NCBI GenBank assembly: GCA_947632515.1
Contig: CANRPO010000002.1
Coordinates: forward strand, 1-64,000
Source: an uncultured Lachnospiraceae bacterium
GTDB lineage: Bacteria > Bacillota > Clostridia > Lachnospirales > Lachnospiraceae
DNA length: 64,000 nucleotides
Direction of reading: 5' to 3'
In this document: in pieces, positions 53,060 to 61,155 of the stretch
Position numbering within the stretch: position 1 is the first letter of the stretch
Layout: the number at the start of each line of letters is the position of its first letter
Position numbers and translations under genes: made by a program
Notes under the pieces: model-generated
What the model was told of the DNA's origin: nothing
Database searches by the model: none
The model's input: only the letters and a program-made list of their open reading frames with translations

Positions 53060-55102
53060 TCAGAGCTGCTCTGCAATGACGAAGTCCCAGCCGGGAATCG
53101 TGATGGAATCGCCGTCTTTCACGGTTCTATCCTGCATGAGCAGCGAAGCGTCCCCGCCGCGCCAAGTGATCGTGGCGGGTTGATCTGCATAGTTGAAACA
53201 GTAGGTAATTTCTTTATCATAGTCATTGATACCACGTTTGAAAACAACGGGGTATTTTTCTGCGGGAAGGGGAATGCCCGCACTCTTCAACAGATAGGAC
53301 AGCAGGCTCTTTAGCAGAGCGGTATCGAAATGGCAGCCAAGATAGACGGCGCGCCCTTCGCCGAAACGGTTTTCCGTGACGGCGGCGTAGTCTCCCCAGT
53401 GCGGGTGATCGTAGGAGGCGAGAACATGCGCCGTGGAGGGGATGAGCAGTTCCATCCAGTAGTGCACGCTGTCCTTTTGCGGTGCGGCGGAGGAAATAGC
53501 GGCTCCGGGCTGTTCACAGGAGAGCGGAAAAGCATAATCTTTCAGCCCTACATTGACCGCATCGGTAAATTGATCGTAGGTCATGCCGAACACCTCCGTC
53601 AGTCCATGAGGCTGGTCGTCCGCATAGATTTTCAGGTTCGAATCGGAAAAAGCGGTCTTAAAAGTAGATAGGAGACAGCCGCCCGCCGCTGTGTAGTCGC
53701 GCAATCTTGCGACAAGTGTGTCGGAAATGCTGTAGAGCGCAGGAGTCACAAGCATCTTATATTGACCAAATAAGTCGGCGTCCTCTGCGGACAGGATATC
53801 GCACTCTATATTCAGTTCGTAGAAGGCGTCGTAGAGCCAGCGAAAGACGTCGTTGTACTGTAAGTCTCTGTGAGGGGCAAACCACTGCAGACCGGTCAGC
53901 GACTCATTGGACAGCACAAATGCCACGTCCGCCTTTTTGCGCAAATTTTTCAGATGTTTGCCGTACTTTGCGAAGTCGGCGCCAATCGTGCACGCCTCCC
54001 GATAGGTGGCGTTCTCTTTTAGGTTATGGCTCAGGATGCCTTTCCAGTAGGACTCAATGGCGTTGTGGATGGAGTGCCAGTGCCAGTACATGACAGAGTT
54101 GGAGCCGGAGGCCAGATGACTGAAAGCCTGCAGGCGGAGCTGGCCGGGATAGGGCAGCCACCCGTGGTTGCCCTGCGCCTCCGTCTCCAGGATCAGGTAG
54201 TTGTCCCGCCTGACGGAGCGCGCGATCGCGCCGCCGAAGGAGATCTCCTTGCCTGTGAGATCCTGCGCGGAGGGATGGTAGATGTCAAACCCCGCCACGG
54301 TCAGCGGTTTCGCCGCCGCCCACTGGTCGACCTCCGGCTGCAGGCCGAAGGAGTAGCCCCGCCAGTCGTAATCGAAGTTCTGGGTGATGAACTGTTCGGG
54401 GCGGGCGTACTCCTTCACGATGGCGCACTGCCACGCCAGAAAATCCGTCACAAGCATGCGCTGAAATTTCTGGTACTCTGCGCCCAGCGAACCGTTGATT
54501 GTGCCGCGCACGTCGGGAAAATCTTCCCAGGCGTTTATGCGATTGCTCCAGTAATCCAGTCCGAAGGCCTGATTTAAGGCGTCTAAGTCCCCGTGGAACT
54601 TTTGTTTCAGGTATTCCACAAACTTTTTCTGCGCGCGATCACTGCAGGTGTCGTAAGACTTCGTCTCGTTGTCCAGCTGGAAACCGATGATGTGGTCGTA
54701 GGGCGCGACCTCCTCCATCAGCCGGCGGATCATGAGCTCCGCATGCTTGAGATAAACGGGGTGGGTGATGTCCATGTTTTGCCGTCTGCCGTAGCGCTCA
54801 GGTCCGTTGTGCGTTTCCGCGAGGATCTCAGGGCATTTGGCCGCGAGCCATGTGGGAACGGCGTAGGTGGGGGTGCCCACGATCACCGAGATGCGGTGGG
54901 CGGCGGAGGCGCGCAGCATCCTGTTAAGATGGGTAAAATCAAAGACGCCCTCCTGCGGTTCCCAGGTGCTCCAGGTGGATTCCGCAATGCGGATGACGTT
55001 GATCTTCGCCTTTTCCATCAGTTCCATGTCCTTCTCGATCCTGTCATAGGGCAGATATTCGTCGTAGTAGGCTGCCCCGAACAGGAGTCTGTCTGTCTTC
55101 AT
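53060..55102 (-). CDS. Beta-galactosidase, family GH42
   Basis: The 680-aa enzyme opens RLLFGAAYYDEYLPYDRIEKD and has the GH42 three-domain layout. Acid/base Glu146 lies in QLDNETKS and nucleophile Glu306 in LILETEA. No signal peptide is present, so it acts in the cytosol on imported galacto-oligosaccharides. It converges on the GH53 gene with a 15-bp gap. A GGAGC site precedes ATG 55102. The LacI-type site at 55199-55212 lies 100 bp upstream. Confidence 0.93.
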   Translation of the reverse strand: MKTDRLLFGAAYYDEYLPYDRIEKDMELMEKAKINVIRIAESTWSTWEPQEGVFDFTHLNRMLRASAAHRISVIVGTPTYAVPTWLAAKCPEILAETHNGPERYGRRQNMDITHPVYLKHAELMIRRLMEEVAPYDHIIGFQLDNETKSYDTCSDRAQKKFVEYLKQKFHGDLDALNQAFGLDYWSNRINAWEDFPDVRGTINGSLGAEYQKFQRMLVTDFLAWQCAIVKEYARPEQFITQNFDYDWRGYSFGLQPEVDQWAAAKPLTVAGFDIYHPSAQDLTGKEISFGGAIARSVRRDNYLILETEAQGNHGWLPYPGQLRLQAFSHLASGSNSVMYWHWHSIHNAIESYWKGILSHNLKENATYREACTIGADFAKYGKHLKNLRKKADVAFVLSNESLTGLQWFAPHRDLQYNDVFRWLYDAFYELNIECDILSAEDADLFGQYKMLVTPALYSISDTLVARLRDYTAAGGCLLSTFKTAFSDSNLKIYADDQPHGLTEVFGMTYDQFTDAVNVGLKDYAFPLSCEQPGAAISSAAPQKDSVHYWMELLIPSTAHVLASYDHPHWGDYAAVTENRFGEGRAVYLGCHFDTALLKSLLSYLLKSAGIPLPAEKYPVVFKRGINDYDKEITYCFNYADQPATITWRGGDASLLMQDRTVKDGDSITIPGWDFVIAEQL

Positions 55103-55198
55103 AGTTTTGAGCTCCTTTTTTCTGTGATATGGCGGCGGGAGGCCGCGCTGTAACTTTTTATATTGAAAATATCATCGTTGTCCGGTAATCTGATAACG

Positions 55199-55212
55199 GT
55201 CAACCGATTGCG
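55199..55212. promoter_or_regulatory. LacI-type operator O2, between GH42 and lacI
   Basis: The core CAACCGATTGCG (55201-55212) matches O1 (reverse complement) and O3. It lies between the divergent GH42 and LacI genes, where a bound repressor could control both. A TTGACC on the minus strand overlaps it and could be the GH42 -35, but no good -10 was found. Confidence 0.6.
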
Positions 55213-55239
55213 CATACGGGCCTGTCCTTCCGGCATCGT

Positions 55240-55269
55240 TTGCGCACTGCCACATAGTCAGCATATCAT
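55240..55269 (+). promoter_or_regulatory. Possible promoter of the first lacI gene
   Basis: TTGCGC (55240-55245), an 18-bp spacer and TATCAT (55264-55269) lie about 80 bp before the start codon. Confidence 0.5.
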
Positions 55270-55351
55270 ATTATGTCCTGCACGGTAAAGGATAAGATGC
55301 GGCACAGGGAACGGGACGGCGCGGAGCGCGCGTTCCCGAACGGAGGAAATG

Positions 55352-56350
55352 ATGGAAGAAAAGAATTTGACAATAGGCGATATTGCGCAGGCGCTCGGCG
55401 TCTCCAAGACGACCGTCTCCAGAGCCATGTCCGGCAAGGGCAGGATCGGGGAGGATACCCGCAGGCGGGTGCTGGACTATATAGAGAGCCATCACTATAG
55501 CCCCAACGTCATCGCCAAAGGGCTTGCGCAGAGCAAGACGTTCAATATCGGTATGGCGCTGCCGGGGGATCACAATATCGCGGAGCTGTCCTTTTTCCGG
55601 AATTGCATGATGGGCATCAGCCGCTATGCCTCCTCCGCAGGCTATGACGTTCTGCTTTCCATGGTCATGGAGGATGATATGTCCCAGCTCGAGAGAGCGG
55701 TGGCAAATCACAAAGTGGACGGGGTCATTCTCACGAGAACTTTGATGGATGACAGGCCCATGAGGTATCTGCGGGAGAGGGAAGTCCCTTTTGTGGCGAT
55801 CGGCAGTACGGCCGAAGGCGGGGCGGTGCAGATCGACAATGACCATCGCAGCGCGTGCCGGGAGCTGACAGGCAGACTTTTGGAGCAGGGGATCCGGAAG
55901 ATCGCTCTCATCGGCGGCGATGAGAGATTCGTCGTCACGGTCAACAGACTGCGGGGGTTTGAGGACGCGCTGGACGCATTTGGCAGGGAAAAGCTGGACG
56001 GGAGGATCATACTGAATGTTGACGACGCCGACAAGGTGGAAGGGATCGCGGAAGAACTTTTGCGGCAGGGAACGGAGTGTGCCGTGTGCATGGATGATTT
56101 TCTCTGCGGCAGTCTGCTGAACGCTCTGCAGAGCAGGCAGATCGCGCTGCCGGGGCAGATGCAGGTGGCCTCTTTCTATGACAGTACCGTGCTGGAGAAC
56201 CGTCTCCCCTCCATCACTTCCATACGGTTCGATGTGGAAGAGTTGGGACGGAAAGCATGCGAGCTGCTGCTGCGTATGCTGGACGGGGAGGAGGTGGAGC
56301 TGCGCACGCTGCTGGGTTATGAAGTGTGTATGCGGGAATCTACAGCATAG
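55352..56350 (+). CDS. LacI-family regulator 1, probable galactan repressor
   Basis: The 332-aa protein has a LacI helix-turn-helix (LTIGDIAQALGVSKTTVSRAMSGKGRI) and a periplasmic-binding-type sensor domain. It is divergent from GH42 with a shared operator, so it is the best candidate for binding the CAACCGATTG sites. ATG 55352 sits five bases after GGAGG; ATG 55349 is only two away. The inducer is probably a galactan breakdown product (inference). Its stop overlaps the convergent DUF3842 gene by 11 bp. Confidence 0.88.
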   Translation: MEEKNLTIGDIAQALGVSKTTVSRAMSGKGRIGEDTRRRVLDYIESHHYSPNVIAKGLAQSKTFNIGMALPGDHNIAELSFFRNCMMGISRYASSAGYDVLLSMVMEDDMSQLERAVANHKVDGVILTRTLMDDRPMRYLREREVPFVAIGSTAEGGAVQIDNDHRSACRELTGRLLEQGIRKIALIGGDERFVVTVNRLRGFEDALDAFGREKLDGRIILNVDDADKVEGIAEELLRQGTECAVCMDDFLCGSLLNALQSRQIALPGQMQVASFYDSTVLENRLPSITSIRFDVEELGRKACELLLRMLDGEEVELRTLLGYEVCMRESTA

Positions 56351-56744
56351 ATTCCAGTTTCTCGACGGCAATGCGGATATATTCGCTTACGGGAGCCTCG
56401 CTGCAGCCCGCCACGAAGTGGTTGCAGCGGTTGACGGGGATCAGTATTTTGAAAGCGCCGCTTGCGCTGACCGCAGTGGCGATGGCGGGAGTGATCTCCC
56501 CCAGCAGGGCGTTGGCGAACACGATGCCGATGGGACCCACGATGACGTCGGAGTCCGCGGCGTTGACGATGGCGGCGTTTTCGCCTGTGGCGCCGTTATC
56601 CGCCCCCGCTTTGAGCATGGCGGAGGTGGCGATGCTGTTTGTGCCGATGGCGTACAGCTCCAGTTCACTGTGTTTCTTTTTGATCTGTTCTATGACAGTC
56701 TTGCCGATACGGCCGCCCTGGCCGTCTATGATCGTAATTTTCAT
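56340..56744 (-). CDS. DUF3842-family protein
   Basis: The 134-aa product begins MKITIIDGQGGRIGKTVIEQI and has a compact alpha-beta fold with Gly-rich segments (VVGPIGIVFANALLGEITP). This is DUF3842, a family of Clostridia with no known function; the start suggests a nucleotide-binding fold. GGAGG precedes ATG 56744. It has no evident link to galactan use. Confidence 0.8.
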   Translation of the reverse strand: MKITIIDGQGGRIGKTVIEQIKKKHSELELYAIGTNSIATSAMLKAGADNGATGENAAIVNAADSDVIVGPIGIVFANALLGEITPAIATAVSASGAFKILIPVNRCNHFVAGCSEAPVSEYIRIAVEKLESML

Positions 56745-56758
56745 GAATACCTCCGATG

Positions 56759-56780
56759 ACCCCGCCGCAGGCGGCGGGGT
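56759..56780. repeat. GC-rich inverted repeat beside the DUF3842 ribosome binding site
   Basis: ACCCCGCCGC (56759-56768) pairs perfectly with GCGGCGGGGT (56771-56780) around AG. On the minus strand it ends a few bases before the GGAGG of DUF3842. There is no T-tract. It resembles the ACCCCG...CGGGGT hairpins in the GH53 leader and may be a dispersed repeat. Confidence 0.6.
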
Positions 56781-56832
56781 ATTTGACAGTATCATAAAAC
56801 GGCGGTTCCAACCTGTCAAGTTGTGTGCGGGT

Positions 56833-57444
56833 TTAGCACTTCAACGAACAGAGCAGTTGCTGCATCCGGCGAATACCGCGTTCCTGAGAGTCGATGATGG
56901 CGTCGAGAATCGGTTTTAGCCGGGGGCAGATGTCATAGCGCAGTGTGATCTCTGAGAAGGCGACTGCACCCTCATGATGGGGCAGCATCTCACGCAGGAA
57001 ACAGCAGTCCACACTGCCGGCAGTCCCTGCGGTCTGCATTCTGCTGAACATGGTGCGGAAGACAGGCTCGATCTGTGTCCGGTATCTGCACAGGACGTCG
57101 CGGGTGTTTGTGAGAGAAGAGCAGCAGGGGAGCACGGCCTCCATATCGGCGATGCTCTTCGTCTGTTCGTCGATGATGTCTGCGGCGATCCGGCTGATCG
57201 TGCAGTTGTCCGTGAAACGCAGGATATTCTCGGACATCTCGATCGCTGCCCGGTGATGCGGGATCATCCGGACAATAAAGTTGTGGGAGACGCTGTCGCT
57301 AAGTTCAGCGGTGGTCATCCCCTCGATCATGCGGTTTAAAATACAGCGGAAGGCGCGCAGATAAGCGGCCTTGTCCTGACAGCCGCAAGGTTGGCGGCGG
57401 GCGGTCTGAAGTCTGTTTTGCGTGTGGTTATAAATACAACTCAT
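56833..57444 (-). CDS. DUF305-family protein
   Basis: The 203-aa protein has two copies of the DUF305 histidine motif, MIPHHRAAIEMSE and MLPHHEGAVAFSE, in a ferritin-like four-helix arrangement, plus ten or so Cys. DUF305 proteins are thought to bind metal, often copper. No signal peptide is evident. AGAGGAAAC precedes ATG 57444. It is not obviously related to the sugar genes around it. Confidence 0.8.
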   Translation of the reverse strand: MSCIYNHTQNRLQTARRQPCGCQDKAAYLRAFRCILNRMIEGMTTAELSDSVSHNFIVRMIPHHRAAIEMSENILRFTDNCTISRIAADIIDEQTKSIADMEAVLPCCSSLTNTRDVLCRYRTQIEPVFRTMFSRMQTAGTAGSVDCCFLREMLPHHEGAVAFSEITLRYDICPRLKPILDAIIDSQERGIRRMQQLLCSLKC

Positions 57445-57610
57445 AATAGTTTCCTCTCTGAATTTTCCCAATGTTTTATCCGGGTTTACAATTTATCATA
57501 TGCAAAAAAAGGCCGGAAGGTGTCGAAAACAGGAGCTGTCTCTGTGTCCCGCAGACCCCTTTGTGCAAAATCTCCAATTCGTATTTTTACAAACTATGCA
57601 ATATTCCAAA

Positions 57611-57639
57611 TTGACAAGCAGTCCCCTGTTTGCTATCCT
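57611..57639 (+). promoter_or_regulatory. Promoter of the 612-aa gene
   Basis: A perfect TTGACA (57611-57616), a 17-bp spacer and TATCCT (57634-57639) with TG at 57631-57632 form an extended promoter. The expected start near 57646 is 9 bp before operator O3. Confidence 0.7.
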
Positions 57640-57654
57640 AATGATAGAAATTGA

Positions 57655-57666
57655 GCAACCGATTGC
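57655..57666. promoter_or_regulatory. LacI-type operator O3
   Basis: GCAACCGATTGC, inside GAGCAACCGATTGCGCAACC, matches O1 and O2 in the core and lies at about +9 from the inferred start, a classic repressor position. Confidence 0.7.
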
Positions 57667-57777
57667 GCAACCGTAAATACGGCATTTTGGCAAAAATGCG
57701 GAAAGGCGCGGCACAGCGCCCGGAGCGCGTCGGAAAGCGGAGAATAGCGATCAGCGGAAAACGGAGGACACGCAGAC

Positions 57778-59616
57778 ATGGATAAGTTTATCGTAAACAT
57801 CATCCATCGCCCGGAGATGGTGCCTGAGTATGCGGAGAAGGTGACCGGACACGGCAAAGAGGAGGACATCGGCAGAAAGGAACTTCTGACGGAATCCTTG
57901 GACATTTTTAAGACACAGCAGGCGATTGCGCACAAGAACGGACTGAAGACGACGATTCAGATGACGTACGCGTCGCTTTTTAACGACGAGGCGGTGGAGC
58001 TTGCCAAGGCGGATCACGAGAAATACGGCGACGAGATCGCGCTGTCTCTTCTGGGACTTCCCTGCGAGGAGTTCCGCGAGAAGTACAAGACCAAGGACTT
58101 CTGTATCTGGATGTTCTCGATGGAGGATAAGAAATCTATCGTGGACGATGTGTTCGGCAAGTTTCATGACAGATTTGGGTGCTATCCGGAGTCCACGGGT
58201 TCCTACTATATGGACGCGGATCTGGTGAACTACATCAAGGAGAAATATCCCATGGTGAAATGCGCCGTGGCGACGTGTTGGGAGGAAGGCCCCAAGGCTT
58301 ACCACACCTGCAACAACTCCTGGTACACCTTCATGGACGGCGGCCCGTGGGCGCCGTGGATCCCGAGCAGGCAGAACGTGCATGCCCCGGCGGCCAATGA
58401 GGCGGAGGACAGCGGCATCGTGGCGATCCCCCATCTTTCCCGCGATCTGCTCGCATGCTACGACGGCAACGGCTCCAACTTCGGCACCCATCCCCAGAAC
58501 GTCCTGCGCGGTATGATCTATGATACCAAGACCTGGGAGTTCCCGTATCTGTACAACCTGATCGATCAGTACCGCGATTTGGCGAAGTACAACAACGGCT
58601 ACGCGTACAATATGATGTTCGTAGGTCCCGGTTGGATGAACAAGATGGGACGCTGGGAGGCCCCTTACGAGCTGTTGCTGAAGTCCTACGAGGACGGCAT
58701 GGCGTATTATGGCAAGCTGAAGAAAGAGGGCAGGCTGGACGATATGACCATGGCCGAGTTCGCCGATTACTTCCGCGCCCACAGAAGGCTGACGGAGCCT
58801 GAGTGCGCGCTGTGGCGAGACATTCTGTACGGTTCGGATAAGCAGCTGTTCTGGTACTGCGACCCTTATATGAGGGTGTGCGCCAACATGGATCAGGGCG
58901 GCGCCATCGTGGACCTGCGCCCCTACGCCGCAAAGCTGGAGTGGCCCGTGGGTATCAGCACAAAGCATGTGACCGACGCCTCCTATCCTTTCCTGATTCA
59001 GGAGAAATACAGAGCCGGTTACTTCACCCACTATGCGGGGGAGGGAACGGTCAGAAGTGCGAAACTGACCCACAACGGCGAGGAGGTCGATCTGTGTCTG
59101 TGCAGGACGAAAGCGCACTTTTCACAGGAAGGCAACACCAGAATCCTCACCCTTGATCCCGTGGACGTCGAATTCTGCGATCTTACGGTAAAACTGCAGA
59201 CAAAGATGTACTTCGAGGAGGGCAGCTCCAGGATCAGGATCGAGAGAACGGTGCTTGAGATGAGCGATCCCAACGCGGAAGTGGAACTCAACGAGTACAT
59301 GGTGGCATGCTACGGTACGACCGAGTACTCCGAGGATATGACGAACGTTGTGCTCACCGTCACCGACGGGGCGAAGACGGAGCGGATCGACTACGCGTAC
59401 AAGTGCCGTGAGGCGCAGATGGCGGGGGCCACGGAGGCCGTCGCGGTGGTGCCTGAGATCGAGACGAGAGTTTCCATGAGCTGCAACAAGAAGGACGCGG
59501 TCGGCTACATCAGGGAAGGGTACGCGTTCTCGCCGATGTTCACATTAGGTTACACCACCAGGTTAAAAGATAAGGAGGTATTTGCGACATGGCTCAATCT
59601 GGCAAAGGCAAATTAA
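57778..59616 (+). CDS. Uncharacterised 612-aa protein of the galactan regulon
   Basis: I do not recognise the family. It has no signal peptide or membrane helix and should be cytosolic. The first 300 residues have an alternating alpha-beta pattern with CIWMFSMEDKKS, STGSYYMDADLV and GGPWAPWIPSRQN, which would suit a deacetylase or glycoside hydrolase barrel; the last 250 are beta-rich, as in accessory domains of such enzymes. The promoter and operator O3 place it under the same control as GH42 and GH53. GGAGG lies 11 bp before ATG 57778. Its 3' end overlaps the next gene. Confidence 0.65.
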   Translation: MDKFIVNIIHRPEMVPEYAEKVTGHGKEEDIGRKELLTESLDIFKTQQAIAHKNGLKTTIQMTYASLFNDEAVELAKADHEKYGDEIALSLLGLPCEEFREKYKTKDFCIWMFSMEDKKSIVDDVFGKFHDRFGCYPESTGSYYMDADLVNYIKEKYPMVKCAVATCWEEGPKAYHTCNNSWYTFMDGGPWAPWIPSRQNVHAPAANEAEDSGIVAIPHLSRDLLACYDGNGSNFGTHPQNVLRGMIYDTKTWEFPYLYNLIDQYRDLAKYNNGYAYNMMFVGPGWMNKMGRWEAPYELLLKSYEDGMAYYGKLKKEGRLDDMTMAEFADYFRAHRRLTEPECALWRDILYGSDKQLFWYCDPYMRVCANMDQGGAIVDLRPYAAKLEWPVGISTKHVTDASYPFLIQEKYRAGYFTHYAGEGTVRSAKLTHNGEEVDLCLCRTKAHFSQEGNTRILTLDPVDVEFCDLTVKLQTKMYFEEGSSRIRIERTVLEMSDPNAEVELNEYMVACYGTTEYSEDMTNVVLTVTDGAKTERIDYAYKCREAQMAGATEAVAVVPEIETRVSMSCNKKDAVGYIREGYAFSPMFTLGYTTRLKDKEVFATWLNLAKAN

Positions 59617-59807
59617 ATTACAGATGTCCCTCCTGTTTTATGAGAGACTTAGACATTGATATGTTTTACGATAAGGACAAAAAGGAGTACCACTGCATCC
59701 GCTGTCAGTATGTGGGGACGGAGGAGGACGTGCTCGAGAAGAACGAGCTGGTGCGTTTCCGCTACAAGGACGCGATGAAACGGTTCACGAAGTTCGACTT
59801 TGACTGA
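59589..59807 (+). CDS. Small zinc-ribbon protein (72 aa)
   Basis: The protein has two CxxC pairs (CPSC about residue 13, CIRC about residue 36) and an acidic, aromatic C-terminus ending FTKFDFD. It should bind zinc. An AAGGAGG site lies inside the end of the 612-aa gene, so it is coupled to it. The function is unknown. Confidence 0.7.
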   Translation: MAQSGKGKLNYRCPSCFMRDLDIDMFYDKDKKEYHCIRCQYVGTEEDVLEKNELVRFRYKDAMKRFTKFDFD

Positions 59808-59836
59808 GCGGGCATTGACAGGATAACAGCGTAAGG

Positions 59837-59970
59837 GCGCGGTCTGTGCATACCGTATCACAGACCCTTGGAAAGCGTCGGCGCTTAGCGAGGTTTCTCA
59901 CGAGCTTAGCGTCCGTTACGCTTGGAGCGGAGCGCAAGCGCGTCTGTGATACGGTATGCACAGACCGCGC
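59837..59970. repeat. Inverted-repeat element: 29-bp perfect arms around 76 bp
   Basis: The arm 59837-59865 (starting GCGCGGTCTGTGCATACCG) is repeated exactly in inverse at 59942-59970. The 76-bp centre has shorter repeats such as GCTTAGCG twice and CGCTT...AAGCG. No target duplication was seen. It fills most of the gap between the zinc-ribbon gene and the second GH53 gene. It could be a small fold-back (MITE-like) insertion or a large RNA hairpin in a leader. Confidence 0.85.
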
Positions 59971-60042
59971 TATATCCTGTTTGTTCTACGGCGGGCAGAA
60001 GGCATATACGAGAATCAAGAATCGCGCAGAAAGGGCACAACG

Positions 60043-61155
60043 ATGAAATTCTACAAGGGTATGGACGTCTCCACACTTCTCGAGGTGGAACGGCTGGGCG
60101 GCAAATTTTATGACGGCGGGGTGGAAAAAGACGCGCTGGACATCTTGCAAAGCTACGGCGTGAACGCGCTGCGCCTCAGGCTGTGGAACGACCCCTATGA
60201 TGAGGAGGGCAGGCCCTACGGGGCAGGCACCAACGATCTGTCCGCCGTCATAGCGCTGGCAAAACGCGCCAAGACGCATGGCATGGATGTTCTGCTGGAT
60301 CTGCATTACAGCGATTTCTGGGCGGATCCTGGCAAACAGCGCGTACCCAAGGCATGGCGCGGCATGAACGCGGATGAATTGGCGGAGGCGGTATTTGCCT
60401 TCACGGAAGATACGCTGTTGGCGCTGCGCAAAGCGGGCGCTTATCCCGATCTGCTTCAGGTGGGAAATGAGTTGACGAACGGTATGCTGTGGCCTCTTGG
60501 ACAGATGCCGGACTACGACAATCTGGCGCGCTTTGTCAGCGCGGGAATCCGGGGCGTGCGGCGGGTGGACCCGTCCATGCCGATCATGCTCCATCTGGAC
60601 AACGGCGGCAACAACGCCATGTACCGGGACTGGTTCGACCACTATATCGAGCGGGGCGAAGACTTCCAGATCATCGGGCTGTCTTACTATCCGTTCTGGC
60701 ACGGGACGCTGGAAGATCTGCAGAACAATATGAACGATCTGGCGGCGCGCTATGGCAAGGAGTTGATCGTGGCGGAGACGTCCATGGGATTTACGATGGA
60801 GGATTACGCCGCCTATGAAAAGCTGGGCGATGATGAGCGCAAGGGCTATGCGACGAAAGCGGAGCTGGCGGAAAAGATTCCTTTTGCGATGAGCAAAGAA
60901 GGGCAGAGCGATTTTATGAGAGCGCTCTTTGAGGTGATCGACCGTGTGCCGGAGCGCAAGTGCCGCGGATTCTTCTACTGGGAGCCCGCATGGCTGCCCG
61001 TGCCTGGCTCAGGCTGGGCCACGGAGGAGGCGCTGCCCTATATCGAAGAAAAGGGGCCTTGCGGAAACGAGTGGGCGAATCAGGCGCTGTTCGACTATGA
61101 CGGCAATGCGCTGCCTGCCCTCGAGGTCATCCGGGATTACAGGCCGGCCCGGTAG
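60043..61155 (+). CDS. GH53 endo-beta-1,4-galactanase without signal peptide
   Basis: The 370-aa enzyme starts directly with the GH53 fold (MKFYKGMDVSTLLEVERLGG) and has acid/base Glu143 in VGNELTNG and nucleophile Glu245 in LIVAETSM. It lacks a signal and accessory domains, so it should act in the cytosol on longer imported galacto-oligosaccharides, complementing the surface enzyme and GH42. GCAGAAAGGG precedes ATG 60043. Its 3' end overlaps the convergent lacI 2 by 29 bp. Confidence 0.92.
   Translation: MKFYKGMDVSTLLEVERLGGKFYDGGVEKDALDILQSYGVNALRLRLWNDPYDEEGRPYGAGTNDLSAVIALAKRAKTHGMDVLLDLHYSDFWADPGKQRVPKAWRGMNADELAEAVFAFTEDTLLALRKAGAYPDLLQVGNELTNGMLWPLGQMPDYDNLARFVSAGIRGVRRVDPSMPIMLHLDNGGNNAMYRDWFDHYIERGEDFQIIGLSYYPFWHGTLEDLQNNMNDLAARYGKELIVAETSMGFTMEDYAAYEKLGDDERKGYATKAELAEKIPFAMSKEGQSDFMRALFEVIDRVPERKCRGFFYWEPAWLPVPGSGWATEEALPYIEEKGPCGNEWANQALFDYDGNALPALEVIRDYRPAR

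Larger units (their letters stand above)
57445..57777. other. Regulatory region upstream of the 612-aa gene
   Basis: This 333-bp gap has no gene. It contains the start region of DUF305, the promoter at 57611-57639 and operator O3 at 57655-57666. The remaining leader of about 110 bp (57667-57777) shows no clear hairpin beyond small repeats. Confidence 0.6.
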
